In this document: piece by piece, positions 20,289 through 30,357 of the stretch
Numbering within the stretch: position 1 is the first letter of the stretch
Layout of the letters: each line of letters begins with the position of its first letter
Origin: Colwellia sp. PAMC 21821
Lineage (GTDB): Bacteria > Pseudomonadota > Gammaproteobacteria > Enterobacterales > Alteromonadaceae
DNA: 64,000 nt
Direction: 5' to 3'
Assembly (NCBI RefSeq): GCF_002077175.1
Contig: NZ_CP014943.1
Span: 4,774,001 to 4,838,000 of the forward strand
Translations under genes and position numbers: made by a program
Notes under the pieces: generated by a model
The model's database searches: none
Seen by the model: only the letters and a program-made list of their open reading frames with translations
Told to the model about the DNA's origin: nothing

Positions 20289-20696
20289 CTATCCTCTAGG
20301 GGGAGAGTCAAAAATTTGATTTACGAGGGGCTTGGAGCAATCTGGATCTTCTGAAAGGCAATCGATAATTAACGTAGAATATTGCTTAAGCCTAAACTGT
20401 TTTTCTTTTAGGATAGTCATTTCTTTCTTGAGCTGTAATTCTTTTATACAAATTAATTTTTCTATTTGAGTCCATGACGACTGTTCACCGGATGCAAAGG
20501 CTGCTTTAAATTCTGCTAAGGAGAAACCTAATTTTTGAGCTTCTTTAATCAGCTTTATAGTAACGATATCAGATTTTTCAAAGGTTCTGTATGATCCCGA
20601 TCTTGCCACCGAAGGTAATAAACCCATGTTTTCATAATGACGAATTGCTTTTACTGAGGCCCCGCTCAATTTAGATGCCTCACCAATATAAATCAT
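20289..20696 (-). CDS. MerR-family transcriptional regulator
   Basis: The 135-residue protein has a MerR helix-turn-helix (IGEASKLSGASVKAIRHYE, wing YRTFEKSDI) and a coiled-coil dimer helix. The C-terminal CLSEDPDC pair could bind a metal or metalloid, but this is inference. Start 20696 has AAGG at proper spacing; the frame opens 24 bp earlier. Position before arsM suggests it controls that gene. Confidence 0.8.
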   Translation of the reverse strand: MIYIGEASKLSGASVKAIRHYENMGLLPSVARSGSYRTFEKSDIVTIKLIKEAQKLGFSLAEFKAAFASGEQSSWTQIEKLICIKELQLKKEMTILKEKQFRLKQYSTLIIDCLSEDPDCSKPLVNQIFDSPPRG

Positions 20697-20938
20697 ATTT
20701 AGTACCTTGTGATAAATCAATTAAGTATAACCAATTTGTATAACACCCATTGAAAATTTCCTCGTTTGAACTATTTCTACTTAACTATTCATATTTAACT
20801 ATTCCTATTTATCTAGACCTGCTGTCACGTCATATTTAGCTTATCACTCAATTTAATTAAACCTTTAGCACTCACGTTAGCTTTAATCCCATAAGTTAAG
20901 TTACAATAGCGTTTTTAATATCTCAGCTAGGTTTATTG

Positions 20939-21469
20939 ATGAGCGAATATTTAGTTTTAACGGCCATGGGTCCAGATCGCAAAGGCAGTGTCAGTGACTT
21001 AACCAAACTAGCAAGCGAATGTGGCTGCAATATTTTAGACAGTAGAATGGCAATATTTGGCTTAGAGTTTACGCTAATCATGCTACTTATGGGGACGAAT
21101 AAAGCTATCCATCAATTAGAAAGTAAACTGCCCGCGGTGGCGCATAAACTTGAACTAATTACCATGATGAAAAGAACTTCAGGTTATCGCGATCAAGAGT
21201 TTATCCATCATTACCAAGTTGATTATGCCGGTATAGACCAACCGGGTGTTTTGAAAGCCGTGACAGCATTCTTTGCGACACGAAATATTGATATATCGTC
21301 ATTAAAATCTGAAATTAATCAGAAGAGTAATCACATGAGTGCCTCAATTTTAATTGCGCTGATGGAAGAAACCAGTATTGAACAACTTGAAAGCGACTTT
21401 TTAGAGTTGTGTGAACAATTTGACGTTCAAGGCTGTATTAAAAAAGTTCAATCAAACCAGCTAGATTAA
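20939..21469 (+). CDS. gcvR: Glycine cleavage repressor GcvR-like protein
   Basis: A 176-residue double-ACT protein: first ACT begins YLVLTAMGPDRKGSVSDL with CGCNILDSRM, second begins QVDYAGIDQPGVLKAV. GcvR senses glycine and works by binding GcvA rather than DNA. The following gene is bcp, as in E. coli. ATG at 20939 is used; a TTG immediately precedes it. Confidence 0.85.
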   Translation: MSEYLVLTAMGPDRKGSVSDLTKLASECGCNILDSRMAIFGLEFTLIMLLMGTNKAIHQLESKLPAVAHKLELITMMKRTSGYRDQEFIHHYQVDYAGIDQPGVLKAVTAFFATRNIDISSLKSEINQKSNHMSASILIALMEETSIEQLESDFLELCEQFDVQGCIKKVQSNQLD

Positions 21470-21636
21470 CTTATTGAACAACATTCGATGAAGATAAATA
21501 TTAGCATTCAAGGTATGAAAGAAACTAATCGATAGCTACCAAGCTTACGCGAGATGAAGACATTTATTATTTAGAAAAATAGCAGTTATAACGTTAATTA
21601 ATCTTATTTTTATTATATTTATTTTAGAGGGATACA

Positions 21637-22107
21637 ATGAACACATTAGTTGTAGGCGATAACGCGCCACTTTTCACATTAAAAGATGAAAATGACCAAG
21701 ACATTAAACTTGCAGATTTTATCGGAAAAAAACAAGTATTGGTCTATTTCTATCCTAAAGCAATGACGCCAGGTTGTACTGTGCAAGCACAAGGGCTACG
21801 TGACAGTAAATCAGCTTTAGATACCTTAAATACTCAAGTATTTGGTATTAGTCCAGATGAGCCTAAAAAATTAGCTAAATTCTGCGTACGCGACGAACTT
21901 AACTTTAGCCTATTGTCAGACCCTGATCATAGTGTTGCTGATGCATTTGGAGTATGGGGTTTAAAGAAATTTATGGGACGTGAATACGATGGCATTCACC
22001 GTTTGAGCTTTCTAATTGGTCTTGATGGTAAAATTAGCCATGTTTTTAACAAGTTTAAAACTAAAGATCATCACGAAGTTGTTTTAGATGTACTTAACAA
22101 GCTTTAA
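21637..22107 (+). CDS. bcp: Thioredoxin-dependent peroxiredoxin Bcp
   Basis: The 156-residue peroxiredoxin has the active-site stretch FYPKAMTPGCTVQA (peroxidatic Cys near 47); the usual resolving Cys five residues later is Gln-Ala here, so it looks like a one-Cys or atypical form. The PKAMTPGC loop matches Bcp/PrxQ. It reduces peroxides in the cytoplasm. GAGGG precedes the start and a strong terminator follows. Confidence 0.9.
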   Translation: MNTLVVGDNAPLFTLKDENDQDIKLADFIGKKQVLVYFYPKAMTPGCTVQAQGLRDSKSALDTLNTQVFGISPDEPKKLAKFCVRDELNFSLLSDPDHSVADAFGVWGLKKFMGREYDGIHRLSFLIGLDGKISHVFNKFKTKDHHEVVLDVLNKL

Positions 22108-22145
22108 TTACAGCACTATTACTTTTAAAAAAGTAATTAAATAAT

Positions 22146-22180
22146 AAAAAGGCTTAACAATTAATTTGTTAAGCCTTTTT
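22146..22180. terminator. Terminator after bcp
   Basis: A 15-bp perfect stem (AAAAAGGCTTAACAA / TTGTTAAGCCTTTTT) with loop TTAAT, 39 bp after the stop; symmetric, so it may also stop minus-strand transcripts of cobA. Confidence 0.88.
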
Positions 22181-22267
22181 ATTATCAAGATGCACATGAC
22201 GCCGCTGTCACTTGCACATGAAAGAGTGGCGATTTACCAGTAACAAATACTGATAAATCAGAATATA

Positions 22268-23098
22268 TTAACCAGCTTTTGCTGCCAGCTGAATTGGCTG
22301 CTGATAATTTTTTGCATCTAAAAATCCAGGCTTTGCTAAAGCAGTATCTGTTAACTGATTCACAACATCACCTATTACAATTAAAGTAGGCGGTGTTATT
22401 TTATGCTCTGCCACCAAGTCAGCAAGTGTAGATATTTTACCGCGAAAAATTTGTTGCTCAGGCTGTGTGCCTTTGCGAATAAGTGCGGCAGGCGTATTAG
22501 CGTCGCGACCATGTTTGATTAACTGCTCTGTAATACTTGGCAAGGTATTAATACCCATATAAAACACAACCGTTTGGCTACTAGCACTTAAACTTTGCCA
22601 TGGTAAATTAAGTTGCCCGTCGTTTTGCATATGGCCAGTAATAAACGTGCACCCCTGTGCCACACCTCGGTGTGTTAAAGGAATACCGGCATAGGTGGTG
22701 CAACCTGATGCGGCCGTAATACCCGGACAAAGATGACAGCTAACACCATTTTTTAATAAATATTCAGCTTCTTCACCACCACGACCAAATATAAACGGGT
22801 CACCGCCTTTAAGTCGCAATACTCTTCTACCTTGTTGTGCATATTGTAGTAACAATTCATTAATTTTATCTTGCGGAACACAGTGCTTGGCTTGTTCTTT
22901 ACCGACATACAAACGTTCACAGTCGTCAGGTAAAAGCGCCATAATTTCATCGCTAACTAAACGGTCATAAATGGCAACATCTGCCTGTTCAATAAAGCGC
23001 AAAGCTCGTATAGTCAATAATTCTGCGTCACCGGGACCTGAGCCAACTAATGCGACTTCACCAGGTTGTAGAATAGATTTTCTATTTACATTATTCAA
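22268..23098 (-). CDS. cobA: Uroporphyrinogen-III C-methyltransferase
   Basis: The 276-residue SUMT shows the family motifs VALVGSGPGDAELLT, DRLVS, RLKGGDPFIFGRGGEE and the PGITAASG loop. It methylates uroporphyrinogen III at C2 and C7 to give precorrin-2 for siroheme, needed by sulfite and nitrite reductases. It lacks the CysG-type dehydrogenase N-terminus. No nirBD or cys gene is adjacent here. Confidence 0.93.
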   Translation of the reverse strand: MNNVNRKSILQPGEVALVGSGPGDAELLTIRALRFIEQADVAIYDRLVSDEIMALLPDDCERLYVGKEQAKHCVPQDKINELLLQYAQQGRRVLRLKGGDPFIFGRGGEEAEYLLKNGVSCHLCPGITAASGCTTYAGIPLTHRGVAQGCTFITGHMQNDGQLNLPWQSLSASSQTVVFYMGINTLPSITEQLIKHGRDANTPAALIRKGTQPEQQIFRGKISTLADLVAEHKITPPTLIVIGDVVNQLTDTALAKPGFLDAKNYQQPIQLAAKAG

Positions 23099-23609
23099 AA
23101 GCTTTATACTCTATTGATTTTTATCAAAAAAAGGCATCGTACTATACGACATCCCCTACCACAGTTATTCTATTATAGAATAAAAAAACCTAACCTTATA
23201 AAATTTTATTCGATAACTTAGTGCTAATTAACCTAAGTTGTTTTATTTATACCCAGTTGATTAATTAAGTGTTCTACTTTTTCATGAGGAAAAAAGCATA
23301 GTTACAAGGCATTTATTTTAATAACGAGTTATTAGGACAAGATGCTCCGGCATTACCTATTAAGCGGTATCCATGCTGCGATAATTATTAAATAAATAAC
23401 GCTGTAGTTGGTCGTTTTAATCAGTATAAATGATCATATATTAAAAGAGATGGATATATTAGCGGCTAGAAGCTAAAAATGTAAACTTGATAATGGCCCA
23501 AATTAATCATTCAACTTTCAAACAAGGTATTATTAAAGCAGTGAAATAAAATAAAAATATAAGCCCATAAAACCAGGCTTATATTCATTGCTAGAATGTA
23601 AAAAGCTCA
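23099..23609. other. Intergenic region with MITE-like fragment
   Basis: No gene seen between cobA and the permease gene. The left part carries the second MITE-like copy; the rest is AT-rich. Confidence 0.45.
23247..23325. repeat. MITE-like element, copy 2 (left part)
   Basis: Starts TTATACCCAGTTGATTAATT and continues through TTTTTCATGAGG and ATAGTTACAAGGCATTTA, closely matching the copy at 17715. The right end is not recognisable, so it is truncated or diverged. Confidence 0.6.
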
Positions 23610-24683
23610 CTAAATTTCAGTGATGCCCTCACTTTGCGTTGTTGTTGACCAAGCATTAAGTACAGCCTTAACAAGCGTTGCTAACGGAATAGCAAAAAAT
23701 ACGCCCCAAAAGCCCCATAGTCCGCCAAACAATATTACCGCTATAATAATAGTTACCGGATGTAAATTTACCGCTTCAGAAAACAGTAAAGGCACTAATA
23801 AGTTACCATCTAGTGCTTGGATAATGCCGTACGCTATCATCACGTAGCCAAATTCAGCACTCGTCCCAAATTGGAACAAGGCCACAAGCAACACAGGCAA
23901 GGTGACAATCGTCGCACCAACATAAGGTACTAGTACCGATAATCCCACTAACACCCCAAGTAATACTGGGTAATTAAGCCCTAAGACAATAAATGCGATG
24001 GTTGATGCTGTACCAATAATAATAATTTCAATTAATTTACCACGAATATAATTCATAATTTGTTGGTTCATTTCAGTGCCAACTTGTTTTGCCATTCGGC
24101 GATCCTTCGGTAGAAATTTGCGTAAACTATCAAAAAGTACACTTTTATCTTTTAGAAAGAAAAACACCATTAACGGCACTAAAATTAGATATATCAGCAG
24201 TGCAACAACATTAGAGATTGAGTTAAGAGACGCTTTTAGGGCTACTTGCCCCCATTCAATAAGTTTATCGTTGACTAACGTAATAACATGACCAATTTGT
24301 TGGGCACTAACTAATTCAGGGTATTGCTCTGGCAAGGCTAATAAATAGGTATGCCCTTTTCCAACCATTTGGGGCACTTCTTGCAGTAAATTACTACTTT
24401 GTTGCCATATAACCGGCATAAGGCCTAAAATGCCGATCAAGCTTAACCCCACAAAAGCAGAGACTACGATCACGACGGACAAACCGCGAGAAAGCCCCAC
24501 CTGCGAAAGCTTATTCACCGGTAAATCTAATAAAAAAGCAATCGCCACAGCAACAAATACTGGCATTAATAAACTACTAAAAAAATACACGAACAAAAAA
24601 GTACAAATTAAAATAACCATTAAGGTTACCGCACTCGGATCTGAAAAATTTCTTCTATACCAATCGCTAAACAGTGAAACCAT
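23610..24683 (-). CDS. perM: PerM/AI-2E family transporter
   Basis: The 357-residue protein has about eight membrane helices in the AI-2E exporter family layout, with the conserved cytoplasmic stretch FFLKDKSVL and LVGLSVLVPYVGATIVTLP, and the closing GLWGFWGVFFAIPLATLVKAV. The family includes permeases of varied substrates and Na+/H+ antiporters; the substrate here is unknown. The TusA-like gene ends 5 bp away upstream on the same strand. Confidence 0.82.
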   Translation of the reverse strand: MVSLFSDWYRRNFSDPSAVTLMVILICTFLFVYFFSSLLMPVFVAVAIAFLLDLPVNKLSQVGLSRGLSVVIVVSAFVGLSLIGILGLMPVIWQQSSNLLQEVPQMVGKGHTYLLALPEQYPELVSAQQIGHVITLVNDKLIEWGQVALKASLNSISNVVALLIYLILVPLMVFFFLKDKSVLFDSLRKFLPKDRRMAKQVGTEMNQQIMNYIRGKLIEIIIIGTASTIAFIVLGLNYPVLLGVLVGLSVLVPYVGATIVTLPVLLVALFQFGTSAEFGYVMIAYGIIQALDGNLLVPLLFSEAVNLHPVTIIIAVILFGGLWGFWGVFFAIPLATLVKAVLNAWSTTTQSEGITEI

Positions 24684-24688
24684 AATAT

Positions 24689-24913
24689 TTACTTTTCCAT
24701 TCTTATCTTTAATTCAACAATATATTTATCAACATTACGCTGTTCAAAATAAAATCCTTTTTTGATTAACAACTTAGGAATATCTTTTTTAGAACCATTA
24801 TCGCAAATGCGTATTAAACAACTATCAATCGGTGTTAACTTTCGGAGTAACAAGCGTAAATTTACCAAAGGTACAGGGCATTTATCTTGTGTGGCATCGT
24901 ATTCGTAAATCAT
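24689..24913 (-). CDS. TusA/SirA-like sulfurtransferase
   Basis: A 74-residue protein with the TusA CPxP motif (DKCPVPLVNLRLLL, Cys near 12) and a beta-alpha-beta layout. TusA-type proteins carry persulfide sulfur on that Cys. It is cotranscribed with the perM-like gene (5 bp gap), a pairing known from related genomes. Confidence 0.78.
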   Translation of the reverse strand: MIYEYDATQDKCPVPLVNLRLLLRKLTPIDSCLIRICDNGSKKDIPKLLIKKGFYFEQRNVDKYIVELKIRMEK

Positions 24914-25030
24914 AAATAAACTATGCGTAGAGCTTTAGTTTGATTATCTAATTTGCGACAATTGATTACAATGACATTTGTAAATTCTTTTAATGTATTT
25001 TTAATAATTTAAAGGGGTTAAAGAGATTAA

Positions 25031-25621
25031 ATGAGCGAGCTTTCTGATAATCCGAGTCTCAAAGAGATAAACATCTACAAAAACAAGATAAACTGGGGTG
25101 ATGTACCCGCTATTTATCAATTAGCGTCAAATTCAATTAGTGAAATTGACGGTATTTTATCGCACGGTTTTAATAATGCATTTACACAGTTGCTAGACCA
25201 AAGTAATTGGAATGTAAATTTTATAACGCCAGAAAGCGATATTGTTGGCAAGGTAACAACACGTAAGCCGAAGATTTCGCTGTATCATAATATTAATGAA
25301 CAACATTATGAGTTACATTGTTATCCAGTAATCAATAATGAGCCAGTGCTTGAAGCACAGTTTAATAACCCACGGTGTTCATTTATAGAATGGACACCAC
25401 AAACAATGCAAATATTGTTTAGATTGAACTCATTGATACCTTTTATTGTCTACACCCTTCAAAAGGGAGATATAGCAGATTATGCCCTTATTCGTTATGC
25501 CAACCAGCGTGTTGATGAGTTGATTACATTACTAAGCCAATCCTTTGACATTACCGATATCAAAGGATTTTCAATTGCTGATTTTTGTAAAGAAGTTTAT
25601 CGTAAACACTCACAATCTTAA
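25031..25621 (+). CDS. Conserved hypothetical protein
   Basis: A 196-residue soluble protein without signal peptide or membrane helix, preceded by AAAGGGG-rich leader. It shows no motif I can name. It sits 44 bp before bepA on the same strand and may share its promoter. Confidence 0.5.
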   Translation: MSELSDNPSLKEINIYKNKINWGDVPAIYQLASNSISEIDGILSHGFNNAFTQLLDQSNWNVNFITPESDIVGKVTTRKPKISLYHNINEQHYELHCYPVINNEPVLEAQFNNPRCSFIEWTPQTMQILFRLNSLIPFIVYTLQKGDIADYALIRYANQRVDELITLLSQSFDITDIKGFSIADFCKEVYRKHSQS

Positions 25622-25665
25622 TCATCTGGTAGCGATAATACACTTGAAAATATGGAAAAATAAAT

Positions 25666-27123
25666 TTGTTTAAATTAAAGCCGCTTATTGTTGCACTTGC
25701 CATTACCACATCAATCACAAGCAGTGTATTTGCCGCGAATACAGAAACCAACAAAAATAAATTACCCGAAATAGGCTCGGCGGGTGTCAGTGTGTTGTCT
25801 ATCGAAAAAGAACGCCAAATTGGTGGCGAAATGATGCGTCAAATTCGCGCGACTCAACCGATATTAAATGACCCAGTGTTAACCGAATACATCAACGATC
25901 TGGGCAACCGCATGGTACGCAACGCCAAAGACGTTAACTATAGTTTTGAATTCTTTGTCATACGTAATCAAGAATTAAATGCTTTTGCTTTTTTTGGTGG
26001 CCACATTGCCATACACAGTGGCTTGATGACTACCGCAAGCACTGAAAGTGAATTGGCTTCGGTTGTCGCACACGAAATATCTCATGTCACCCAACGCCAT
26101 TTGGCCAGAAGACTAGAATCACAAAACAGATCACAACCGTTAACTATGGCCGCTATGGTGTCTAGCGTTTTGCTGACGTTAATAAACCCGACCGTTGGCA
26201 TGGCAGCCCTCAGTACAACAATGGCAGCATCACAACAAGCTAGCATAAACTACACCCGAGGAAATGAACAAGAAGCTGATAGAGTTGGTATTATGTTATT
26301 GGTTAATAGTGGTTTTAACCCACAAGGTGCGCCTGACTTTTTCAACAAAATGGCAGAGAAATACCGTTATACATCAAAACCACCCGCCATGTTATTAACG
26401 CATCCTTTACCTGAATCTAGAATTTCAGATGCCAGAATAAGAGCACATAATTTTTCACCTAGGCCACTAGCACCAAGCTTGCAATTCGAGTTAGCTAAAG
26501 CCCGCATAATGGCAAGATATGAAGGCAATGCTAAAGATAACATTATTAACTTTAAGCAAAGTTTAGAGAAACAGAACTATGCGATTGAAGAAGCGGCAAA
26601 ATACGGTCTTGCGCTCTCAAATTATGAAGATAAAAACTATCAAACGGCTATCAATCAACTTGAAGCCTTATTACACGACGACAACCGGAATCTTTTTTAT
26701 GTTGATGCCCTAACCGATGCCTATATTGCGGTAAAAGCCTTCGACAAAGCTATTGCTATGCTTGACGAGTTAAACTTGTTAATGCCGAATAACCAAGTGG
26801 TCACGTTAAACTACGCCAACGTATTAAATGAAGCAGAGCAATATAGTAAAGCAGAGATACTCTTACAAAATTTCTTGGTGCTCAGCCCCAAAAACTTTAT
26901 TGCCAATGATTTATTAACCGAAGTATATAGAAAACAAGATAAGAAGGCCCTTATGCATGCCAGCAAAGCCGAAGTGTTTGCGTTATTTGGCGCTTACCCG
27001 AAAGCCGTTGATGAATTGCAAACCGCTTATAACTTTGTTGAAGAAAACCCTTTATTACAAAAACGCATGAAAGGCCGGATATTACAATTACAAGAACAGC
27101 AAGAAAAGCTTAAGCGTCTTTAA
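25666..27123 (+). CDS. bepA: Beta-barrel assembly-enhancing protease BepA
   Basis: The 485-residue protein has a signal peptide (to about VFA|AN), an M48 metallopeptidase domain with HEISH near residue 137 and downstream zinc ligand in NEQEADRVG, and C-terminal TPR repeats. BepA acts in the periplasm on LptD and Bam substrates. The start codon is TTG with GGAA upstream. E. coli shows the same bepA-arsC (yfgC-yfgD) order. Confidence 0.92.
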   Translation: MFKLKPLIVALAITTSITSSVFAANTETNKNKLPEIGSAGVSVLSIEKERQIGGEMMRQIRATQPILNDPVLTEYINDLGNRMVRNAKDVNYSFEFFVIRNQELNAFAFFGGHIAIHSGLMTTASTESELASVVAHEISHVTQRHLARRLESQNRSQPLTMAAMVSSVLLTLINPTVGMAALSTTMAASQQASINYTRGNEQEADRVGIMLLVNSGFNPQGAPDFFNKMAEKYRYTSKPPAMLLTHPLPESRISDARIRAHNFSPRPLAPSLQFELAKARIMARYEGNAKDNIINFKQSLEKQNYAIEEAAKYGLALSNYEDKNYQTAINQLEALLHDDNRNLFYVDALTDAYIAVKAFDKAIAMLDELNLLMPNNQVVTLNYANVLNEAEQYSKAEILLQNFLVLSPKNFIANDLLTEVYRKQDKKALMHASKAEVFALFGAYPKAVDELQTAYNFVEENPLLQKRMKGRILQLQEQQEKLKRL

Positions 27124-27178
27124 AAAATCAGTTAAAATAGCGCTAATTGAATTAATTAAAACAATCTAAGAGAAAAAC

Positions 27179-27529
27179 ATGTTAACTATTTATCACAATC
27201 CTCGTTGCTCTAAAAGCCGACAAACACTAGCACTTATCGAAGAACAAAAGCATGAGGTCACTATTGTTGAATATTTAAAAACACCGCTTAGCATTGCAGA
27301 AATTGAAACGTTGATGTCGTTACTGAAAGTATCGCCAAAAGAGATGATGCGAACAAAAGAAGCTGAATTTAAAGCGCAAAACTTAGCTAACGCTGATGAT
27401 GCGACGTTAATAGCTGCGATGGCAGCAACACCAAAACTCATAGAACGCCCTATTGTTACTGATAACACCCGAGCGATTATTGGTCGTCCGCCTGAAAACG
27501 TACTTTCGCTCATGCAGGCTAATAAATAA
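27179..27529 (+). CDS. arsC: Glutaredoxin-type arsenate reductase family protein
   Basis: A 116-residue ArsC fold with HNPRCSKSRQTL (catalytic Cys near 10) and the three-Arg pattern seen in LIERPIV. It corresponds to E. coli YfgD, downstream of bepA. Arsenate reduction with glutathione is the family activity, although YfgD-type members are not part of ars operons. An arsM-like gene lies 7 kb away. Confidence 0.88.
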   Translation: MLTIYHNPRCSKSRQTLALIEEQKHEVTIVEYLKTPLSIAEIETLMSLLKVSPKEMMRTKEAEFKAQNLANADDATLIAAMAATPKLIERPIVTDNTRAIIGRPPENVLSLMQANK

Positions 27530-27531
27530 AA

Positions 27532-27924
27532 ATGACAACTAAACCACGTTTTTCAACAACTACGCTTAAGAAAATAACATTATTTGGCTACTTTTCTTTG
27601 TTGTTTTATATGCCTTTATGGCTTGTTTTTATCAGCGATGACTCTGCACTTTCAGTGCCACTAACATTAGTGTTTTTTACTTTACCTTTGTTATTTCCAT
27701 TAAAAGGTCTAGTTCAGGGCAACCCTTATACTTACGCTTGGTCGAATTTTATTGTGATGATTTATTTTTTGCACAGTTTAACCACTTTATGGGTTTCAGC
27801 CGATGAAAAGCTATGGGCAGTGGGCGAATTATTTTTTGCCACTGTTATGTTTATTGCTGGCAGTTATTATGCAAAATATCGCGGCCAAGAACTTGGTTTA
27901 AGTATTCGTAAAAAGAAAGAATAG
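27532..27924 (+). CDS. DUF2069 membrane protein
   Basis: A 130-residue protein with four membrane helices and the DUF2069 features LPLLFPLKGL and NPYTYAWSNF. It starts 2 bp after arsC, so it is in the bepA operon. Function unknown. Confidence 0.82.
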   Translation: MTTKPRFSTTTLKKITLFGYFSLLFYMPLWLVFISDDSALSVPLTLVFFTLPLLFPLKGLVQGNPYTYAWSNFIVMIYFLHSLTTLWVSADEKLWAVGELFFATVMFIAGSYYAKYRGQELGLSIRKKKE

Positions 27925-28386
27925 TGTCACTGACTTTATTTTCAAAAATGAATAACGAGCCAGTTTATAAAGAGTAATCTACGGCTGATTTCCCGCTGTA
28001 AAAACGTATTACGCTCTCTATTCTGCTCCGCATTACGCTCTTAAAACCTAGCACTGAAAAAGGTCATATACCTTCGTTAGTGCTAGGTTTATTTATTAAC
28101 GGTCCTATTTTATTCGCAGAGAAAGCGACTAAAGGTCAAACCTTTAAATTAACAATAAATAGCTCAGGACAATATGCGCTGTCATAGTCTACTAGTCTGC
28201 ATCTATCTAGCGATAATAATTAACTAAAATAAGCAGATAATAATAAATACCCTCCCCTTTACTATCAGAACAAAATTGTTTAAAAATAGGTCTGCAAATT
28301 AATGCTGTAATCTATCGGCGTTATTTTTGAAGTTAATTTACCTTTAATGGGTCTTTATTATATCCAAGTAATAAACAGAGGCACGA
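27925..28386. other. Intergenic region with hairpins
   Basis: Contains a direct repeat of ATTACGCTCT (near 28009 and 28031), a long stem AACCTAGCACT / AGTGCTAGGTT (about 28047-28090) with an inner AAGGT-TACCTT stem, and TAAAGGT-CAA-ACCTTTA near 28132. The long stem probably terminates the bepA operon. Confidence 0.5.
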
Positions 28387-30357
28387 ATGAACAGTACTCA
28401 CTTGAAACGAAAAGGTTCTTTTAACGTAGTTAATATACTTACGTTAGCTGTAGTTGCTTTTATTGTGCAAGGATGCGGCGGCAGTGGCTCTGACAGTAAA
28501 AATAATCAGCCAGTTGAAAACTTTACACCGGTTGTTACACAAACAGGCATTATCACCTTTGACGAAGCGAGTAAAACCGCGCAACCGATAGAGTTATTCC
28601 TTTATTATCCCAACGACACACTGAACAATATTAGTTGGCAACAAACTGCAGGTAACAACCTTGTTTTTCATGCGGGTAACACGAAGGGAATTGCTTTTAC
28701 GCCTTCAATGGCAGGTGATTATAGTTTTCAAGTAAACTTTACCAGAAATGGCCAAAACGAGACCTTGTCACATACCTTTACGGTGTCAAATGATAATAGC
28801 CAAATAGCGGCAAGGTTAGGTCATGCGGTGTTAGAAGGAAATGACGTTTCATTAAGAGTCAGTATTGAAAATTCAGCGCTAAACAAAGACAGCATTATTT
28901 GGCAACAACTCTCTGGGCCAAGTGTTACATTTAGTGAAAGCACTGAGGGGGAAAACGCCTTTTATTTTAAGGCACCCGCAGTAAGTATCGATAGTTTACT
29001 TACCTTTAGCGTTAGTGCTTCAGATGGCGTAACACAACACCAAGATACCGTTGCCATTTTAGTAGAAAATGCTCCAACAATTAGTACCAATGAAAATATT
29101 GCTTATGACACGAGATTAGCCACTGTATTTCCTTTCAATGCTAACTCTCCCTATGCCGATGTTTTAGTCGATTGTGTATACAGTAACGCCATTGATTTTC
29201 GAACCAGTTGCCGCTTAAATAAATTACCATTGATTGCTCAAGATACTACAACCCCAACGATTGAAGATATTATGGATCGCGTTGTGGTTTCTCATCAGTG
29301 GATGGGGCAAAGATTTAAAGAGTTTTTACAAAACTCAGATCAACAAGGTGATTTTAAAAACTTACTGCGTGCTACCACAGCCATTGTTATTTCGTATGAC
29401 GTCCGCCCTTCTTATTATTGGGTCGTTACCGGTGCTATTCATCTTGATCCTAACAACCTTTGGTTAACCCCGGATGAAAGAGATACCATAAATGAAGCGC
29501 CTGACTATCGTGCCTCATTTGGTGATAGCTTAAATTTTGTGATGCCATGGCGCTATGTTAAAAATAACAACTACGCTAGTTATTCTTATCCTGAAAACTT
29601 GAGAGTAACACGTGATGCAAGCGATGGTATTTATAATCTAGCTTCCTTGATGTATCACGAACTTGCGCATGCAAATGACTTTTTCGCACAAAGCACATGG
29701 TCAAACATAGACCGAAACGACCGCATACTAGATGCTGCAGATAAAATAATACAAACAACAGGCATACAATCAGACTCATTAAGTACTACATTACCGCTTA
29801 ATGGCGTTGAGATGTATCGTTTAGCGCAAGTTCGCTATAAAGGGGAAACAGCTACCTCGAGCGAGAAAAACTATAGCCCAAGTGACGTAACAAGTTTTTT
29901 TAGTCCTGAACACGCACCACAATTTTACAATTACAGCAGTAAGCGCGAAGACTACGCCATGCTATTCGATGGCTTTATGATGAAAGCTCGTTACGATATT
30001 GACCGAGATATTGCGATAACAAATCAGCCACAAAGTGCCAGCGAACAATACATAGTTACCTGGGGACAACGTGGCCGTATTGGAGACGAAAATATTAAGC
30101 AAAGAGTGGATTACGTAACTCGCAGAATATTGCCAGAGTTTACTTCAGCTTCAGGTATTATTAGTAACTTGCCTGCACCAATTGCGATGGAATCAGGCAA
30201 AACATGGACAGAAAATTTAACCATTAGCCCTAGCGTTAATCAAACGGAGAAAGTAGCAATTGACGGGCTGCCATTCAATAACTCAAAAGGTTATAGAATG
30301 AATGCTAATGGCCCGATGTTTTATGAAAAGCCTATGCCGATACGCAAAAACAATTAA
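28387..30357 (+). CDS. Large lipoprotein with putative zinc-protease motif
   Basis: The 656-residue protein has a lipoprotein signal with QGC (Cys near 30) followed by GGSGSDS, two PKD/Ig-like modules (about 40-230; ISWQQTAGN, IIWQQLSGP), then an unnamed C-terminal domain. MYHELAHANDFF near residue 425 fits HExxH of a zincin metalloprotease. It is probably on the outer-membrane surface. Protease activity is inference; the family is not recognised. It stands alone. Confidence 0.65.
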   Translation: MNSTHLKRKGSFNVVNILTLAVVAFIVQGCGGSGSDSKNNQPVENFTPVVTQTGIITFDEASKTAQPIELFLYYPNDTLNNISWQQTAGNNLVFHAGNTKGIAFTPSMAGDYSFQVNFTRNGQNETLSHTFTVSNDNSQIAARLGHAVLEGNDVSLRVSIENSALNKDSIIWQQLSGPSVTFSESTEGENAFYFKAPAVSIDSLLTFSVSASDGVTQHQDTVAILVENAPTISTNENIAYDTRLATVFPFNANSPYADVLVDCVYSNAIDFRTSCRLNKLPLIAQDTTTPTIEDIMDRVVVSHQWMGQRFKEFLQNSDQQGDFKNLLRATTAIVISYDVRPSYYWVVTGAIHLDPNNLWLTPDERDTINEAPDYRASFGDSLNFVMPWRYVKNNNYASYSYPENLRVTRDASDGIYNLASLMYHELAHANDFFAQSTWSNIDRNDRILDAADKIIQTTGIQSDSLSTTLPLNGVEMYRLAQVRYKGETATSSEKNYSPSDVTSFFSPEHAPQFYNYSSKREDYAMLFDGFMMKARYDIDRDIAITNQPQSASEQYIVTWGQRGRIGDENIKQRVDYVTRRILPEFTSASGIISNLPAPIAMESGKTWTENLTISPSVNQTEKVAIDGLPFNNSKGYRMNANGPMFYEKPMPIRKNN

